Below, piece after piece: positions 9,740 to 18,333 of a stretch of DNA of 64,000 nt. The notes beneath the pieces are model-generated. The model did no database searches and was not told where the DNA came from. It was given only the letters and a program-made list of their open reading frames with translations. The DNA lies in the NCBI RefSeq assembly GCF_002368115.1, contig NZ_AP018316.1, positions 669,382 through 733,381 on the forward strand. Direction: 5' to 3'. Origin of the DNA: Dolichospermum compactum NIES-806. Its GTDB lineage: Bacteria > Cyanobacteriota > Cyanobacteriia > Cyanobacteriales > Nostocaceae. How positions within the stretch are numbered: the first letter of the stretch is position 1; each line of letters starts with the position of its first letter. A program made the position numbers and the translations under genes.

Positions 9740-10061
9740 AGTACAGGTCGGCGGAAATAAACAGACCATTCCAAACTACTGGAAAGCTCATTGTATATTC
9801 GTTTTGACCCACATTCCGCAGAAGCGTAAACTAAAAAATAATTATCCCCAAAAACTATTATTGGTAAGGCTTTCCATGATATTAGTTCGGATGAACCACA
9901 AAATACCTATTAGGAATTTATGTCATTTATTGACAAAATTTTTGGAGAAAAGTTTGTACAACCCTGAATCCTTCGTGATAATTATTCAGAAGTGGATTTG
10001 ATCTGCGGAATGTGGGTTTTGACTTTTGACTTTTGACTTTTGACGAACGCCCTGCGGTACT
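9740..10061. repeat. dispersed AGTAC...GTACT repeat, interrupted
   Basis: The left part AGTACAG..aaataaac..accattc (9740-9790) and right part of TTTTGAC heptamers ending TGCGGTACT (10024-10061) match a compact element at 32043-32149 that has the same ends and heptamers. Here the two halves are separated by the inverted-repeat element at 9807-10017, so I read this as one repeat interrupted by another. Confidence 0.55.
9807..10017. mobile_element. MITE-like element with 16 bp terminal inverted repeats
   Basis: ACCCACATTCCGCAGA at 9807-9822 is the exact inverse of TCTGCGGAATGTGGGT at 10002-10017. The 211 bp between carry only a spurious 65-codon frame and a short stop-containing peptide (IGKAFHDISSDEPQ..). 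It looks like a non-autonomous insertion element or the collapsed ends of an insertion sequence. The flanks GTTTTG and TTTGAC do not give an obvious target duplication. Confidence 0.6.
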
Positions 10062-10270
10062 ACTTCCCATGCTCCGCGTGGGAATACAGTTAAGAGGCTC
10101 TGCCTCAATTATAATTGGAGGTAGAACCTCTAAAATGGCATTCCCAGTCAGAGACTGGGAACGAGAAACGAGAATTGTGGAGATTGGGAAGGGGGGGACT
10201 AGCTAGAAGCCCTGACTACAATATTGTTCTAGAATTACAATTAACTTTGTTCTCTTATTTTACCCAATCC

Positions 10271-11509
10271 GTGACTACTACTCCTCTCTCTGCAAATTTC
10301 TCACAAACTGCTTCAGTACCTGATACTCTAGGACGTTTTGGCCGCTTTGGTGGTAAGTATGTTCCTGAAACTTTGATGCCGGCGTTGGCTGAATTAGAAG
10401 CAGCATATCAGCAGTATCGCCATGAATCTGCTTTTCAAGCTGAATTACAAGGTTTATTGAAGGATTATGTCGGACGGGCTACTCCTTTGTACTTTGCTGA
10501 ACGGCTGACTGCTAATTATGCTCGTCCTGATGGTACGGGAGCGCAAATTTATTTAAAACGGGAAGATTTAAATCATACTGGCGCACATAAGATTAATAAT
10601 GCTCTCGGTCAGGTGTTATTAGCCAAGCGCATGGGTAAACGGCGGATTATTGCGGAAACTGGTGCAGGACAACATGGTGTAGCAACGGCGACTGTTTGCG
10701 CTCGGTTTGGTTTGGAATGTGTGATTTATATGGGTGTTCACGATATGGAACGCCAATCTTTAAATGTGTTCAGAATGCGCCTGATGGGGGCGGAAGTTCG
10801 TCCGGTGTCTGCGGGGACGGGAACGCTCAAAGATGCAACTTCTGAAGCCATCCGGGACTGGGTAACGAATGTGGAAACGACTCATTACATTCTGGGTTCT
10901 GTGGCTGGTCCCCATCCTTATCCGATGATGGTTCGGGATTTTCATGCGGTGATTGGTGAGGAAACTCGCGCTCAAGCTATGGAAAAATGGGGCGGTTTGC
11001 CTGATATTCTGGTGGCTTGTGTGGGTGGTGGTTCTAATGCTATGGGACTATTTCACGAGTTTGTGAAAGAATCATCTGTGCGGTTAATTGGGGTGGAGGC
11101 TGCTGGTGAGGGTGTTAATACTGGCAAACACGCAGCTACTTTGACAAAGGGACAGGTTGGTGTGTTACATGGTTCGATGAGTTATCTTTTGCAAGATGAT
11201 GATGGACAGGTGATTGAACCCCATTCTATTAGCGCTGGGTTGGATTATCCTGGTGTGGGGCCTGAACACAGTTATATGAAGGATATTGGCAGGGCTGAAT
11301 ATTACAGTGTTACGGATGCTGAGGCTTTGGAAGCGTTCCAACGATTGTCCAAGTTAGAGGGTATTATACCAGCTTTGGAAACTTCTCATGCGATCGCTTA
11401 CCTGGAAACTCTCTGTCCTCAACTTGCTGGTAGTCCTAAGCTCATTATCAACTGTTCTGGGCGCGGCGATAAGGATGTGCAAACGGCGGCTAAGTTCTTA
11501 ATTCACTAA
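10271..11509 (+). CDS. trpB: tryptophan synthase beta subunit
   Basis: Catalyses the PLP-dependent condensation of indole and serine to tryptophan, normally as an alpha2-beta2 complex with TrpA (not in this window). Seen: PDTLGRFGRFGGKYVPETLM at the start, KREDLNHTGAHKINNALGQ with the PLP lysine in HTGAHKINN, the substrate-binding ETGAGQHGVATA, the phosphate-binding CVGGGSNAMG and the C-terminal CSGRGDKDVQTAA. The GTG at 10271 gives 412 residues, the family length; an earlier in-frame start at 10115 would add 52 residues encoded by repeat-like DNA, so I reject it. Monocistronic. Confidence 0.95.
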   Translation: MTTTPLSANFSQTASVPDTLGRFGRFGGKYVPETLMPALAELEAAYQQYRHESAFQAELQGLLKDYVGRATPLYFAERLTANYARPDGTGAQIYLKREDLNHTGAHKINNALGQVLLAKRMGKRRIIAETGAGQHGVATATVCARFGLECVIYMGVHDMERQSLNVFRMRLMGAEVRPVSAGTGTLKDATSEAIRDWVTNVETTHYILGSVAGPHPYPMMVRDFHAVIGEETRAQAMEKWGGLPDILVACVGGGSNAMGLFHEFVKESSVRLIGVEAAGEGVNTGKHAATLTKGQVGVLHGSMSYLLQDDDGQVIEPHSISAGLDYPGVGPEHSYMKDIGRAEYYSVTDAEALEAFQRLSKLEGIIPALETSHAIAYLETLCPQLAGSPKLIINCSGRGDKDVQTAAKFLIH

Positions 11510-11559
11510 TTATACCCAACAGGGCTTAATTATTTGATTCACAAGGTAGGGGTTTAGCA

Positions 11560-11688
11560 GCCTGCCTGGGAATAAATTCCCAGTCTGATAGCAAAAGTCA
11601 TCTGAAGATGACTAAATAATCCAGAAATTTTTGAGTAAACTTTAGTTTACTTTCGCTATTAGCCCGGAAATTTATTTCTGGGCGGGTG
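11560..11688 (+). repeat. palindrome-rich dispersed repeat, copy A
   Basis: A block of about 130 bp made of three hairpins: CTGGGAATAAATTCCCAG, AGTCATCTGAAGATGACT and AGTAAACTTTAGTTTACT, ending CCCGGAAATTTATTTCTGGG. The same order of hairpins occurs in the opposite orientation at 13404-13533. The two copies enclose the CAP-domain and RNase D-like genes. The rest of 11689-12079 shows no gene. Confidence 0.85.
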
Positions 11689-12079
11689 TGGAAGCCAAAC
11701 AAATAAGGCATCTGTAGCTTAAGTTGACACCATTAAGCTCTTGTTTTACCCCTACTGCTATTCCTTCTTTGATCTAATTCTTCCTCGGTGACTCCTGACT
11801 CCTGCTACAAGTTTTTGTCAAAAATAATTGATTAATAAAGATAGTATCTATGACATCTATCATTGGATACTATTTATTACTAATGATTTTGATTAATAAT
11901 GTAGTGTAAATAACATCTATTAGTTTTATAGTCATGAGTGAGATATGACTGCTTTGAATTGTGAAAATTTGATGATTCTTTAGTTTATATTCGGCAAATA
12001 GTATCCTGGTAAGTATTCTGATAATCAGAAGATAGAGTATATATCCAGTAAATCCATACATTACTTAGCTTAAAAATCT

Positions 12080-12631
12080 ATGTTACGACAAACTGCTTTT
12101 GGCATCGCTTTAAGTACGCTTGTCATCGCTAGTGGCTATATGACTGCTGCGAATCCAGATAATAGTTCTGCTAAACAAACTGGCGGATATCAGCCTTCAT
12201 CACTGGTGACAAGTCAAGCCAAAATATCTAATCTTGGGTTTGAAACTACTAATTTAGAGAAATCGGTTTTTACTCAAATTAATCAATATCGGGCAAAACG
12301 CGGGCTAAAACAACTAAATTTAAGCGAAAAAATCAGTCAGCAAGCCAGGATTCACAGTCAAAATATGGCGGCGGGTGAAGTTCCTTTTAGCCATCAAGGA
12401 TTTGAACAGCGGGTGATGGCGATTCCTCTTAAATACACTAGTGCGGCAGAAAATGTGGCTTATAATACTGGATATAGCAATCCTGCCAATGAGGCGGTTT
12501 CTGGTTGGTTAAAAAGTCCCGGTCATCTGAAGAATCTTCAGGGTAAATATAATTTAACTGGGGTTGGTGTGGCTACTAATCACAAGGGGGAAGTGTATTT
12601 AACGCAAATATTTTTGAATGCTAATAAGTAG
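12080..12631 (+). CDS. secreted CAP-domain (SCP/PR-1-like) protein
   Basis: A 183-residue protein with an N-terminal signal sequence (FGIALSTLVIASGYMTAA) and a CAP domain from about residue 60: FTQINQYRAKRGLKQLNLSEK, then ARIHSQNMAAGEVPFSHQGF, AAENVAYNTGY, SGWLKSPGHLKNL and LTGVGVATNHKGEVYLTQIF. The His, Glu and His of the CAP cavity are present. Bacterial CAP proteins of this size are exported and of uncertain function. It sits between inverted repeat copies with the RNase D-like gene just downstream in the same direction. Confidence 0.88.
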   Translation: MLRQTAFGIALSTLVIASGYMTAANPDNSSAKQTGGYQPSSLVTSQAKISNLGFETTNLEKSVFTQINQYRAKRGLKQLNLSEKISQQARIHSQNMAAGEVPFSHQGFEQRVMAIPLKYTSAAENVAYNTGYSNPANEAVSGWLKSPGHLKNLQGKYNLTGVGVATNHKGEVYLTQIFLNANK

Positions 12632-12722
12632 GGCTTGCTGATGGGGTAGGAGTCAGGGGGAAGAAAGAAATTTTGGGTCATGTTGTCTGGCAAAATAAAG
12701 ATAATTTATATTTGATAAGTTC

Positions 12723-13352
12723 ATGACATTACAAGATTTTCAGGTTAGCGATCGCGATTTAAGTGATGAAATTCTGGCTGAGTATTTAAAATCTCCGGCG
12801 ATCGCTGTTGATACGGAAACGATGGGACTTTTACCTGGGCGCGATCGCTTGTGTCTGGTTCAACTCTGCAACCCGGAAGGACAAGTTACTGCTATTCGGA
12901 TCGCTAGAGGACAAACGGTAGCACCAAATTTGAAAGTCTTAATGGAAGCAACTGATATTGTCAAAGTTTTCCACTTTGCTAGGTTTGATATTGCTACTTT
13001 ACGGCAGAATTTAGATATTATTGTACAGCCCATTTTTTGTACTAAAATTGCTAGTAAGTTAGCTAGAACTTATACAAATCGTCATGGTTTAAAAGATGTG
13101 GTTTTAGAGTTGGAAAAGGTGGAATTAGACAAAAGTTCCCAATGTTCTGATTGGGGTAATGCTAGTAATTTATCTGATGCACAATTAAGTTATGCGGCTA
13201 ATGATGTCCGTTATTTGTTAAGTGTACGAGAAAAGCTTACAACTATGTTAGAACGGGAAGAACGTTGGCAAGTTGCCCAAGAATGTTTTCAAGTTTTACC
13301 CACAATAGTTACTTTAGATTTATTACAATTCAAAGATTTATTTGAACATTGA
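12723..13352 (+). CDS. RNase D-like 3'-5' exonuclease (DEDDy)
   Basis: A 209-residue exonuclease domain without the HRDC domains of full RNase D. The acidic residues of the DEDDy class are visible: Asp and Glu in AVDTETMGL, Asp in HFARFDIATL, and Tyr with Asp in SYAANDVRYLL. It also has the KIASKLARTYTNRHGLKDVV segment typical of the family. Likely roles are 3' trimming of tRNA or other small RNAs. It ends 199 bp before the CRISPR array but reads towards it and has no known role in type I-D immunity, so I treat proximity as chance. Confidence 0.88.
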   Translation: MTLQDFQVSDRDLSDEILAEYLKSPAIAVDTETMGLLPGRDRLCLVQLCNPEGQVTAIRIARGQTVAPNLKVLMEATDIVKVFHFARFDIATLRQNLDIIVQPIFCTKIASKLARTYTNRHGLKDVVLELEKVELDKSSQCSDWGNASNLSDAQLSYAANDVRYLLSVREKLTTMLEREERWQVAQECFQVLPTIVTLDLLQFKDLFEH

Positions 13353-13403
13353 TAATATTGCTCATGGTTTCAATTTAAGCTATGGATTATTTGCTAGTTT
13401 CTA

Positions 13404-13533
13404 CACCCGCCAAGAACTTAAGTTCCTGTCTAATAGCTAAAGTAAACTAAAGTTTACTAATGAATTTTTGGGTTATTTTAGTCATCTTTAGATGACTTTG
13501 GCTATTAGACTGGGAATTCATTCCCAGTCGGGC
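13404..13533 (-). repeat. palindrome-rich dispersed repeat, copy B (inverted)
   Basis: Inverted counterpart of the block at 11560-11688. Read on the minus strand it gives CTGGGAATGAATTCCCAG, AGTCATCTAAAGATGACT and AGTAAACTTTAGTTTACT in the same order. It lies directly beside the distal end of the CRISPR array. Confidence 0.85.
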
Positions 13534-13551
13534 TTCAATGATCATGTTTGT

Positions 13552-16130
13552 GTTTCAGTCCCCTTGCGGGGATTATGCAAATTGAAACCACTCCCATTAT
13601 GGCAATCCAAATAAAGCCATATATGTTTCAGTCCCCTTGCGGGGATTATGCAAATTGAAACCCCACCGTATGGCGAGAAAATATCCCAGTCTTCTGGTTT
13701 CAGTCCCCTTGCGGGGATTATGCAAATTGAAACATAGTGCAGAAGATATCAAAGAATCAAAGCAAAGACTAGTTTCAGTCCCCTTGCGGGGATTATGCAA
13801 ATTGAAACGTAAATTTTCCAGAGGATAGATTAAAAATAGTTTTTGTTTCAGTCCCCTTGCGGGGATTATGCAAATTGAAACATGATGGAAAATTATATTT
13901 GTATGGGAGTGAAGTTTCAGTCCCCTTGCGGGGATTATGCAAATTGAAACTCTGTCTCTGTATTAATGCACATAATAGATGGCGGGTTTCAGTCCCCTTG
14001 CGGGGATTATGCAAATTGAAACTTGATATTATAGTTGATTCTACCATAAGTTGTCAAGTTTCAGTCCCCTTGCGGGGATTATGCAAATTGAAACACAACT
14101 TCAAAATCCTTTTAAAAGAGTGTGAGTCTGTTTCAGTCCCCTTGCGGGGATTATGCAAATTGAAACTTTTGCTTAAATTCTGGAGAATTTACGCTGTCGT
14201 GTTTCAGTCCCCTTGCGGGGATTATGCAAATTGAAACTTGGGATCTATTGAATAGTGGTAATGGTAATATTGATATTGAATGTTTCAGTCCCCTTGCGGG
14301 GATTATGCAAATTGAAACTCATTCTACGCTGCATTTCAGCGCGTGGCGATTTATGTTTCAGTCCCCTTGCGGGGATTATGCAAATTGAAACTAATGCGGT
14401 AATAAAAAGTGATAGCGTGTAATTAATGTTTCAGTCCCCTTGCGGGGATTATGCAAATTGAAACCAAAGCATTAATAGTAATAGACATGAATATGGAGTT
14501 TCAGTCCCCTTGCGGGGATTATGCAAATTGAAACGAGATTATCTATTTCGATAGAGGGGATGATGGATATGTTTCAGTCCCCTTGCGGGGATTATGCAAA
14601 TTGAAACATAGGAAACTCCTATTTTTAGAGGTATCCTACGTTTTCGAGTTTCAGTCCCCTTGCGGGGATTATGCAAATTGAAACCTGCAAAGCATTCTTG
14701 TAAATCCCCGAAGTGGCAAGTTTCAGTCCCCTTGCGGGGATTATGCAAATTGAAACACAAGAAAGAATCAATGAGTTTATTAATAAATTATGTTTCAGTC
14801 CCCTTGCGGGGATTATGCAAATTGAAACCTTTCGCTATTTGTCCATTCACAAGACAATGCCGAAGTTTCAGTCCCCTTGCGGGGATTATGCAAATTGAAA
14901 CAAAAGCGTGAGACACTGCGGCTAATCGGGGCTGTTTCAGTCCCCTTGCGGGGATTATGCAAATTGAAACAGAGTCCGCCAGAGTAGGGAATTCTGTAAT
15001 TAATGTTTCAGTCCCCTTGCGGGGATTATGCAAATTGAAACTTAGTGAAAAAGTTCCAATCCCTCAGAAGTGTGTTTCAGTCCCCTTGCGGGGATTATGC
15101 AAATTGAAACTATACATTCAAAAGCACAAACCAGGGTTCATTGTTATGTTTCAGTCCCCTTGCGGGGATTATGCAAATTGAAACTTAGTGAAAAAATAGA
15201 GATTCCTAAAAAAATCTAGTTTCAGTCCCCTTGCGGGGATTATGCAAATTGAAACCTTTTGCTATTTGACCATTACAAATGCAATGCCGAAGTTTCAGTC
15301 CCCTTGCGGGGATTATGCAAATTGAAACCTAATGTTCCCTGCTTGACCTGCCTTAGCTGCATGTTTCAGTCCCCTTGCGGGGATTATGCAAATTGAAACA
15401 AAGATAGCGTATCAGGGAAAATGCTATTTGAATATTGTTTCAGTCCCCTTGCGGGGATTATGCAAATTGAAACGATTATCCTCCCCGGTAAGTGGGGAGG
15501 ATTTTGTTAGTTTCAGTCCCCTTGCGGGGATTATGCAAATTGAAACTTGATTTTGTGGTGATTTTGTGGGTAGTGAAAAAGTTTCAGTCCCCTTGCGGGG
15601 ATTATGCAAATTGAAACTTAAAAAAAGGACTTTCTATCTCAGAGATTCATAAAATGTTTCAGTCCCCTTGCGGGGATTATGCAAATTGAAACTCAAGCTT
15701 ACCTACGGGAAGTAGTTCTCACAGGAAAGTTTCAGTCCCCTTGCGGGGATTATGCAAATTGAAACACCCAGGACTAGATCAGCCAAGCTAATATCATCTT
15801 CCGGTTTCAGTCCCCTTGCGGGGATTATGCAAATTGAAACCCTAGAGTATTGGTAAGCCAATCTGCCGTTTCTAAGTTTCAGTCCCCTTGCGGGGATTAT
15901 GCAAATTGAAACAATCCTTTGTATTCGGAATGCCACGATGCTATTGTTTCAGTCCCCTTGCGGGGATTATGCAAATTGAAACGACCAGAGACACGATTTA
16001 CCAAGCAGCCGGACAATTGGTTTCAGTCCCCTTGCGGGGATTATGCAAATTGAAACTAAGGATTAGTAGAACCACTCCCACCGCTCCCGTAGTGTTTCAG
16101 TCCCCTTGCGGGGATTATGCAAATTGAAAC
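13552..16130 (-). CRISPR. type I-D CRISPR array, 36 repeats, 35 spacers
   Basis: A 37 bp repeat occurs 36 times, first at 13552-13588 and last at 16094-16130, with no difference that I could see between copies. On the plus strand it begins GTTTCAGTCCCC and ends CAAATTGAAAC. Read on the minus strand it ends TCCCCGCAAGGGGACTGAAAC, i.e. a 5 bp stem and the ACTGAAAC 5' handle known from other type I-D crRNAs, so transcription should run leftwards from the leader at 16131-16330. Spacers are 32-44 bp, mostly 34-37. Two spacer pairs are related: 14829-14864 with 15256-15291, and 15042-15073 with 15185-15218. No degenerate end repeat marks the trailer side. Confidence 0.98.
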
Positions 16131-16330
16131 CCCGACCTCTGAAACCCAGTCTAAAAGCAGACTGTAGGGGGGATTTTGGCGGACCTCTTAAAAAACCTCA
16201 TTTCAGGCTTTGGGTCAGATGCCAACCGAAACTAATGAAACGCTGAAAGTATTGAATTTTCAAGGTTCTGGCGATTTGGCGGATCCACAGGGTTTTTGAC
16301 CCCGCTTTGGATTGCCAAAAAATCAAGCTC
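16131..16330 (-). promoter_or_regulatory. CRISPR leader
   Basis: About 200 bp without a gene between the array and cas2. Its place next to the array end from which transcription must start (judged by the repeat handle) makes it the leader. It contains two related blocks on the minus strand, GTCCGCCAAAA and ATCCGCCAAATCGCC, and a CAGTCT..AGACTG hairpin beside the first repeat. New spacers would be expected to enter at this end. Confidence 0.7.
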
Positions 16331-16339
16331 ATGTGTTCA

Positions 16340-16633
16340 TTATATGATGATAGCTTGTTCTTGTCTAGGTACTTCCGAACCATAGGTAATAGTTCTTTTC
16401 ACACTACCAGAATCTAGTACATAAATCCTAATAGAATCCTGATCAGACTTAATCAGCTTTTCCATTTTAGTTTGTAATTGGGCAAATTGCACCGCATTCA
16501 AAAAACACTCAAACACACTGTATTGAGTCCACTTACCATAACCACTCAGCATCTTATGTAAACGGGTGCGGCGTTTATTTGCAGCTTTATTGTCAGGTAA
16601 ATCGTAAATAATTAGATAAAAAAGTGTAGTCAT
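16340..16633 (-). CDS. cas2: CRISPR-associated endonuclease Cas2
   Basis: A 97-residue Cas2, the dimeric core of the Cas1-Cas2 integrase that inserts new spacers. The start MTTLFYLIIYDLPDNKAANKR shows the first beta strand and the conserved YDLPD aspartate, followed by KRRTRLHKMLSGYGKWTQYS. The ATG at 16633 overlaps the cas1 stop codon by four bases (ATGA), which fixes this start; the open frame could extend 30 codons upstream inside cas1 but that would be meaningless. Last gene of the cas operon, immediately before the leader. Confidence 0.95.
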   Translation of the reverse strand: MTTLFYLIIYDLPDNKAANKRRTRLHKMLSGYGKWTQYSVFECFLNAVQFAQLQTKMEKLIKSDQDSIRIYVLDSGSVKRTITYGSEVPRQEQAIII

Positions 16634-17607
16634 CGTAAAGACAAAGGTTTGTAAACAACACCTTCTTGTATATGCCGACCGAGTAAACGTGCTTGTAATT
16701 CTATCGCCCGTCTGTAGTTGCAACGATAATCAAAAACAGGATGTTTAAATTCATCATTCATTTTTGTATCAAATGCTTGTAGAAATGTTTTTTTAGCATG
16801 ATCTTTCAAGCGATAAGCACCCAAACTTTCATGAAAATCATCCGGTTTAATTGCCTGTTTATGTAATAACGAAAGTACCAAATTATCAGCAATCAAAGCT
16901 CGAAATTCCTCCATCAAATCCAACACCATTGCCGGTTGACCACGATTAACTTCATGTAAATAACCGATATAGGGATCTAAACCTGCAATATGTACAGCAG
17001 CCATAACTTGACCTTGTAATAAAGCATAGGCAAAACTCAGTAAAGAATTTACCGGGTCAGTAGGAGGACGGCGATTTCTGCCATTAAAAGTCCATTGTTT
17101 ACCTACCATACGTTGCCAACAAGCAAAATATTCCCTAGCAGCTAAACCTTCAACTCCCATTACTTCATAAATAGTGTGTTTATCTTTGACTAAACTTTTG
17201 CGTTCTTTGAGAGGATTATTCTTTTCATTATGTCGGTACAAAACATTATATTGATTGTGAATTTTAGCCGTGACAATTGCTTTCACTAATTCCAATCTTC
17301 GTACAGGATCACGATAAACTTCATACTGTGCTAATCTCAATTGACCATTGCGAGAAGATTTAGGTAAAGCCGAACCCAAATATTTACCAAAACTAGAAAG
17401 ATAATGCACAGGCATTCCTAATTCTAAAGCATAAGCAAAAGCATCACCGGTAACTTGGGGATTACCCATCAAAATAACTTCATTTACAGTTTGAGCAGCA
17501 ACTTTCTGTTTTTTCCAAGTACCATCTTCCTGTTTTAAAGCCACTTGAAAAGCTTCATAATCTTTACTTAAAACAGCATCGGGTTGAAGGATATAAAGAG
17601 TAGTCAT
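16630..17607 (-). CDS. cas1: CRISPR-associated integrase Cas1
   Basis: A 325-residue Cas1, the integrase subunit that joins protospacers to the leader-proximal repeat. The N-terminal beta domain (MTTLYILQPDAVLSKDYEAF) leads to the helical catalytic domain with metal-ligand candidates Glu in EVMGVEGLAAREYFACW, His in GYLHEVNRGQPAMVLDLMEE and Glu shortly after it. The family SLLSFAYALLQGQVMAAVH segment is present. Three bases separate it from cas4, and it overlaps cas2 by four, so the adaptation genes are translationally coupled. Confidence 0.97.
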   Translation of the reverse strand: MTTLYILQPDAVLSKDYEAFQVALKQEDGTWKKQKVAAQTVNEVILMGNPQVTGDAFAYALELGMPVHYLSSFGKYLGSALPKSSRNGQLRLAQYEVYRDPVRRLELVKAIVTAKIHNQYNVLYRHNEKNNPLKERKSLVKDKHTIYEVMGVEGLAAREYFACWQRMVGKQWTFNGRNRRPPTDPVNSLLSFAYALLQGQVMAAVHIAGLDPYIGYLHEVNRGQPAMVLDLMEEFRALIADNLVLSLLHKQAIKPDDFHESLGAYRLKDHAKKTFLQAFDTKMNDEFKHPVFDYRCNYRRAIELQARLLGRHIQEGVVYKPLSLR

Positions 17608-17610
17608 AAT

Positions 17611-18195
17611 TTAGTATTCCTGACGTTGTAATTGTTTAATTTCCAGAGGTAAACAAATGCCTTTGAGACTGCATGATTGACATTTTTTAGAATAATCAAT
17701 AGGTGCTGGCATTTTGTTTTGACTAGCAACATGAGCTAATGCTATAGCTTGTTCTGTCATCTGCCTTAATTGCGGTGTAAATGCCACAGTTTGTCGTCTC
17801 CGATTGGCATGATAAAATATTTCACCATAGGTAATCGTGCGACCAGTGCGTTCTTCCAAACATAAAGCCGCTGCACAAACTTGAAAATGGTCATTCAGAT
17901 GTTGTGCCATTTTGCCTTTCTTATATTCCACAGGTACAAGTTGACCATTGGATTCTTCCACAGCATCAATAATTCCAGAAACTTTTAATCTGTCTGACCA
18001 TACCCATTGTTGTTGATGAATTAGGGTTTCTCCTTCTTGAAATGTGCCATCTTCATTAATATTGCGGTGGACATGACGACCTAAGATAATATGTTCATTA
18101 TCTGCCATTTCACCTAATACATATTCTAGGTAAAATCTGCGTGAACAATATTCCCAAGCATTCAAATAAGCTAAAGGTAAATAATCTTCATTCAT
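17611..18195 (-). CDS. cas4: CRISPR-associated Cas4 exonuclease
   Basis: A 194-residue Cas4, the Fe-S PD-(D/E)XK exonuclease that trims prespacers and selects the PAM during adaptation. Seen: the first cluster cysteine in WEYCSRRFYLEYV, the active-site GIIDAVEESNGQLVPVEYKKGK (D...E-x-K), the QVCAAALCLEE helix, and the C-terminal triple cysteine KKCQSCSLKGIC. The ATG at 18195 is chosen because MNEDYLPLAYLNAWEYC begins the fold; the open frame continues 46 codons upstream through a dispersed repeat. It lies between cas6 and cas1. Confidence 0.95.
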   Translation of the reverse strand: MNEDYLPLAYLNAWEYCSRRFYLEYVLGEMADNEHIILGRHVHRNINEDGTFQEGETLIHQQQWVWSDRLKVSGIIDAVEESNGQLVPVEYKKGKMAQHLNDHFQVCAAALCLEERTGRTITYGEIFYHANRRRQTVAFTPQLRQMTEQAIALAHVASQNKMPAPIDYSKKCQSCSLKGICLPLEIKQLQRQEY

Positions 18196-18224
18196 TGGTA
18201 ATTGGTATTTTAGTGTTTGAAAAG

Positions 18225-18333
18225 TTTTCGGCGAATATAATTCGCTACTACACAAGCAAAGTCCGCCTGCGCGGACTAACACAAAATCAGGGTTTTGTCT
18301 GTGTAGCCGCGACTTCCAGTCGCCTGTAATCAA
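18225..18333. repeat. dispersed repeat inserted between cas6 and cas4
   Basis: The 138 bp gap between cas6 and cas4, unlike the tight spacing of most of the operon, is filled by a palindromic repeat: GTCCGCCTGCGCGGAC in the middle and GGCGAATATAATTCGC to the left, with a GCGACT..AGTCGC hairpin at the right that abuts the cas6 stop. A shorter related piece (TATAATTCGC..TGTAGCCGCC) lies between cas10d and cas3 at 23965-24002. Confidence 0.75.

Noticed and set aside
9804..10001. 65-codon ORF as a possible gene
   Set aside because: Lies exactly inside an inverted-repeat element and has no conserved features.
10115..10270. Longer trpB start adding 52 residues
   Set aside because: The extra codons come from repeat-like sequence; the GTG at 10271 gives the standard TrpB length and N-terminus.
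13552..13588. Array leader on the left side, next to the exonuclease gene
   Set aside because: The repeat handle ACTGAAAC lies at the 3' end of the minus-strand repeat and cas2 is on the right, so transcription must start from the right.
13597..16127. Many short ORFs on both strands through the CRISPR array (repeating 'HNPRKGTET', 'SVPLRGLCKLK' peptides)
   Set aside because: They are translations of the 37 bp repeat and change with each spacer; not genes.
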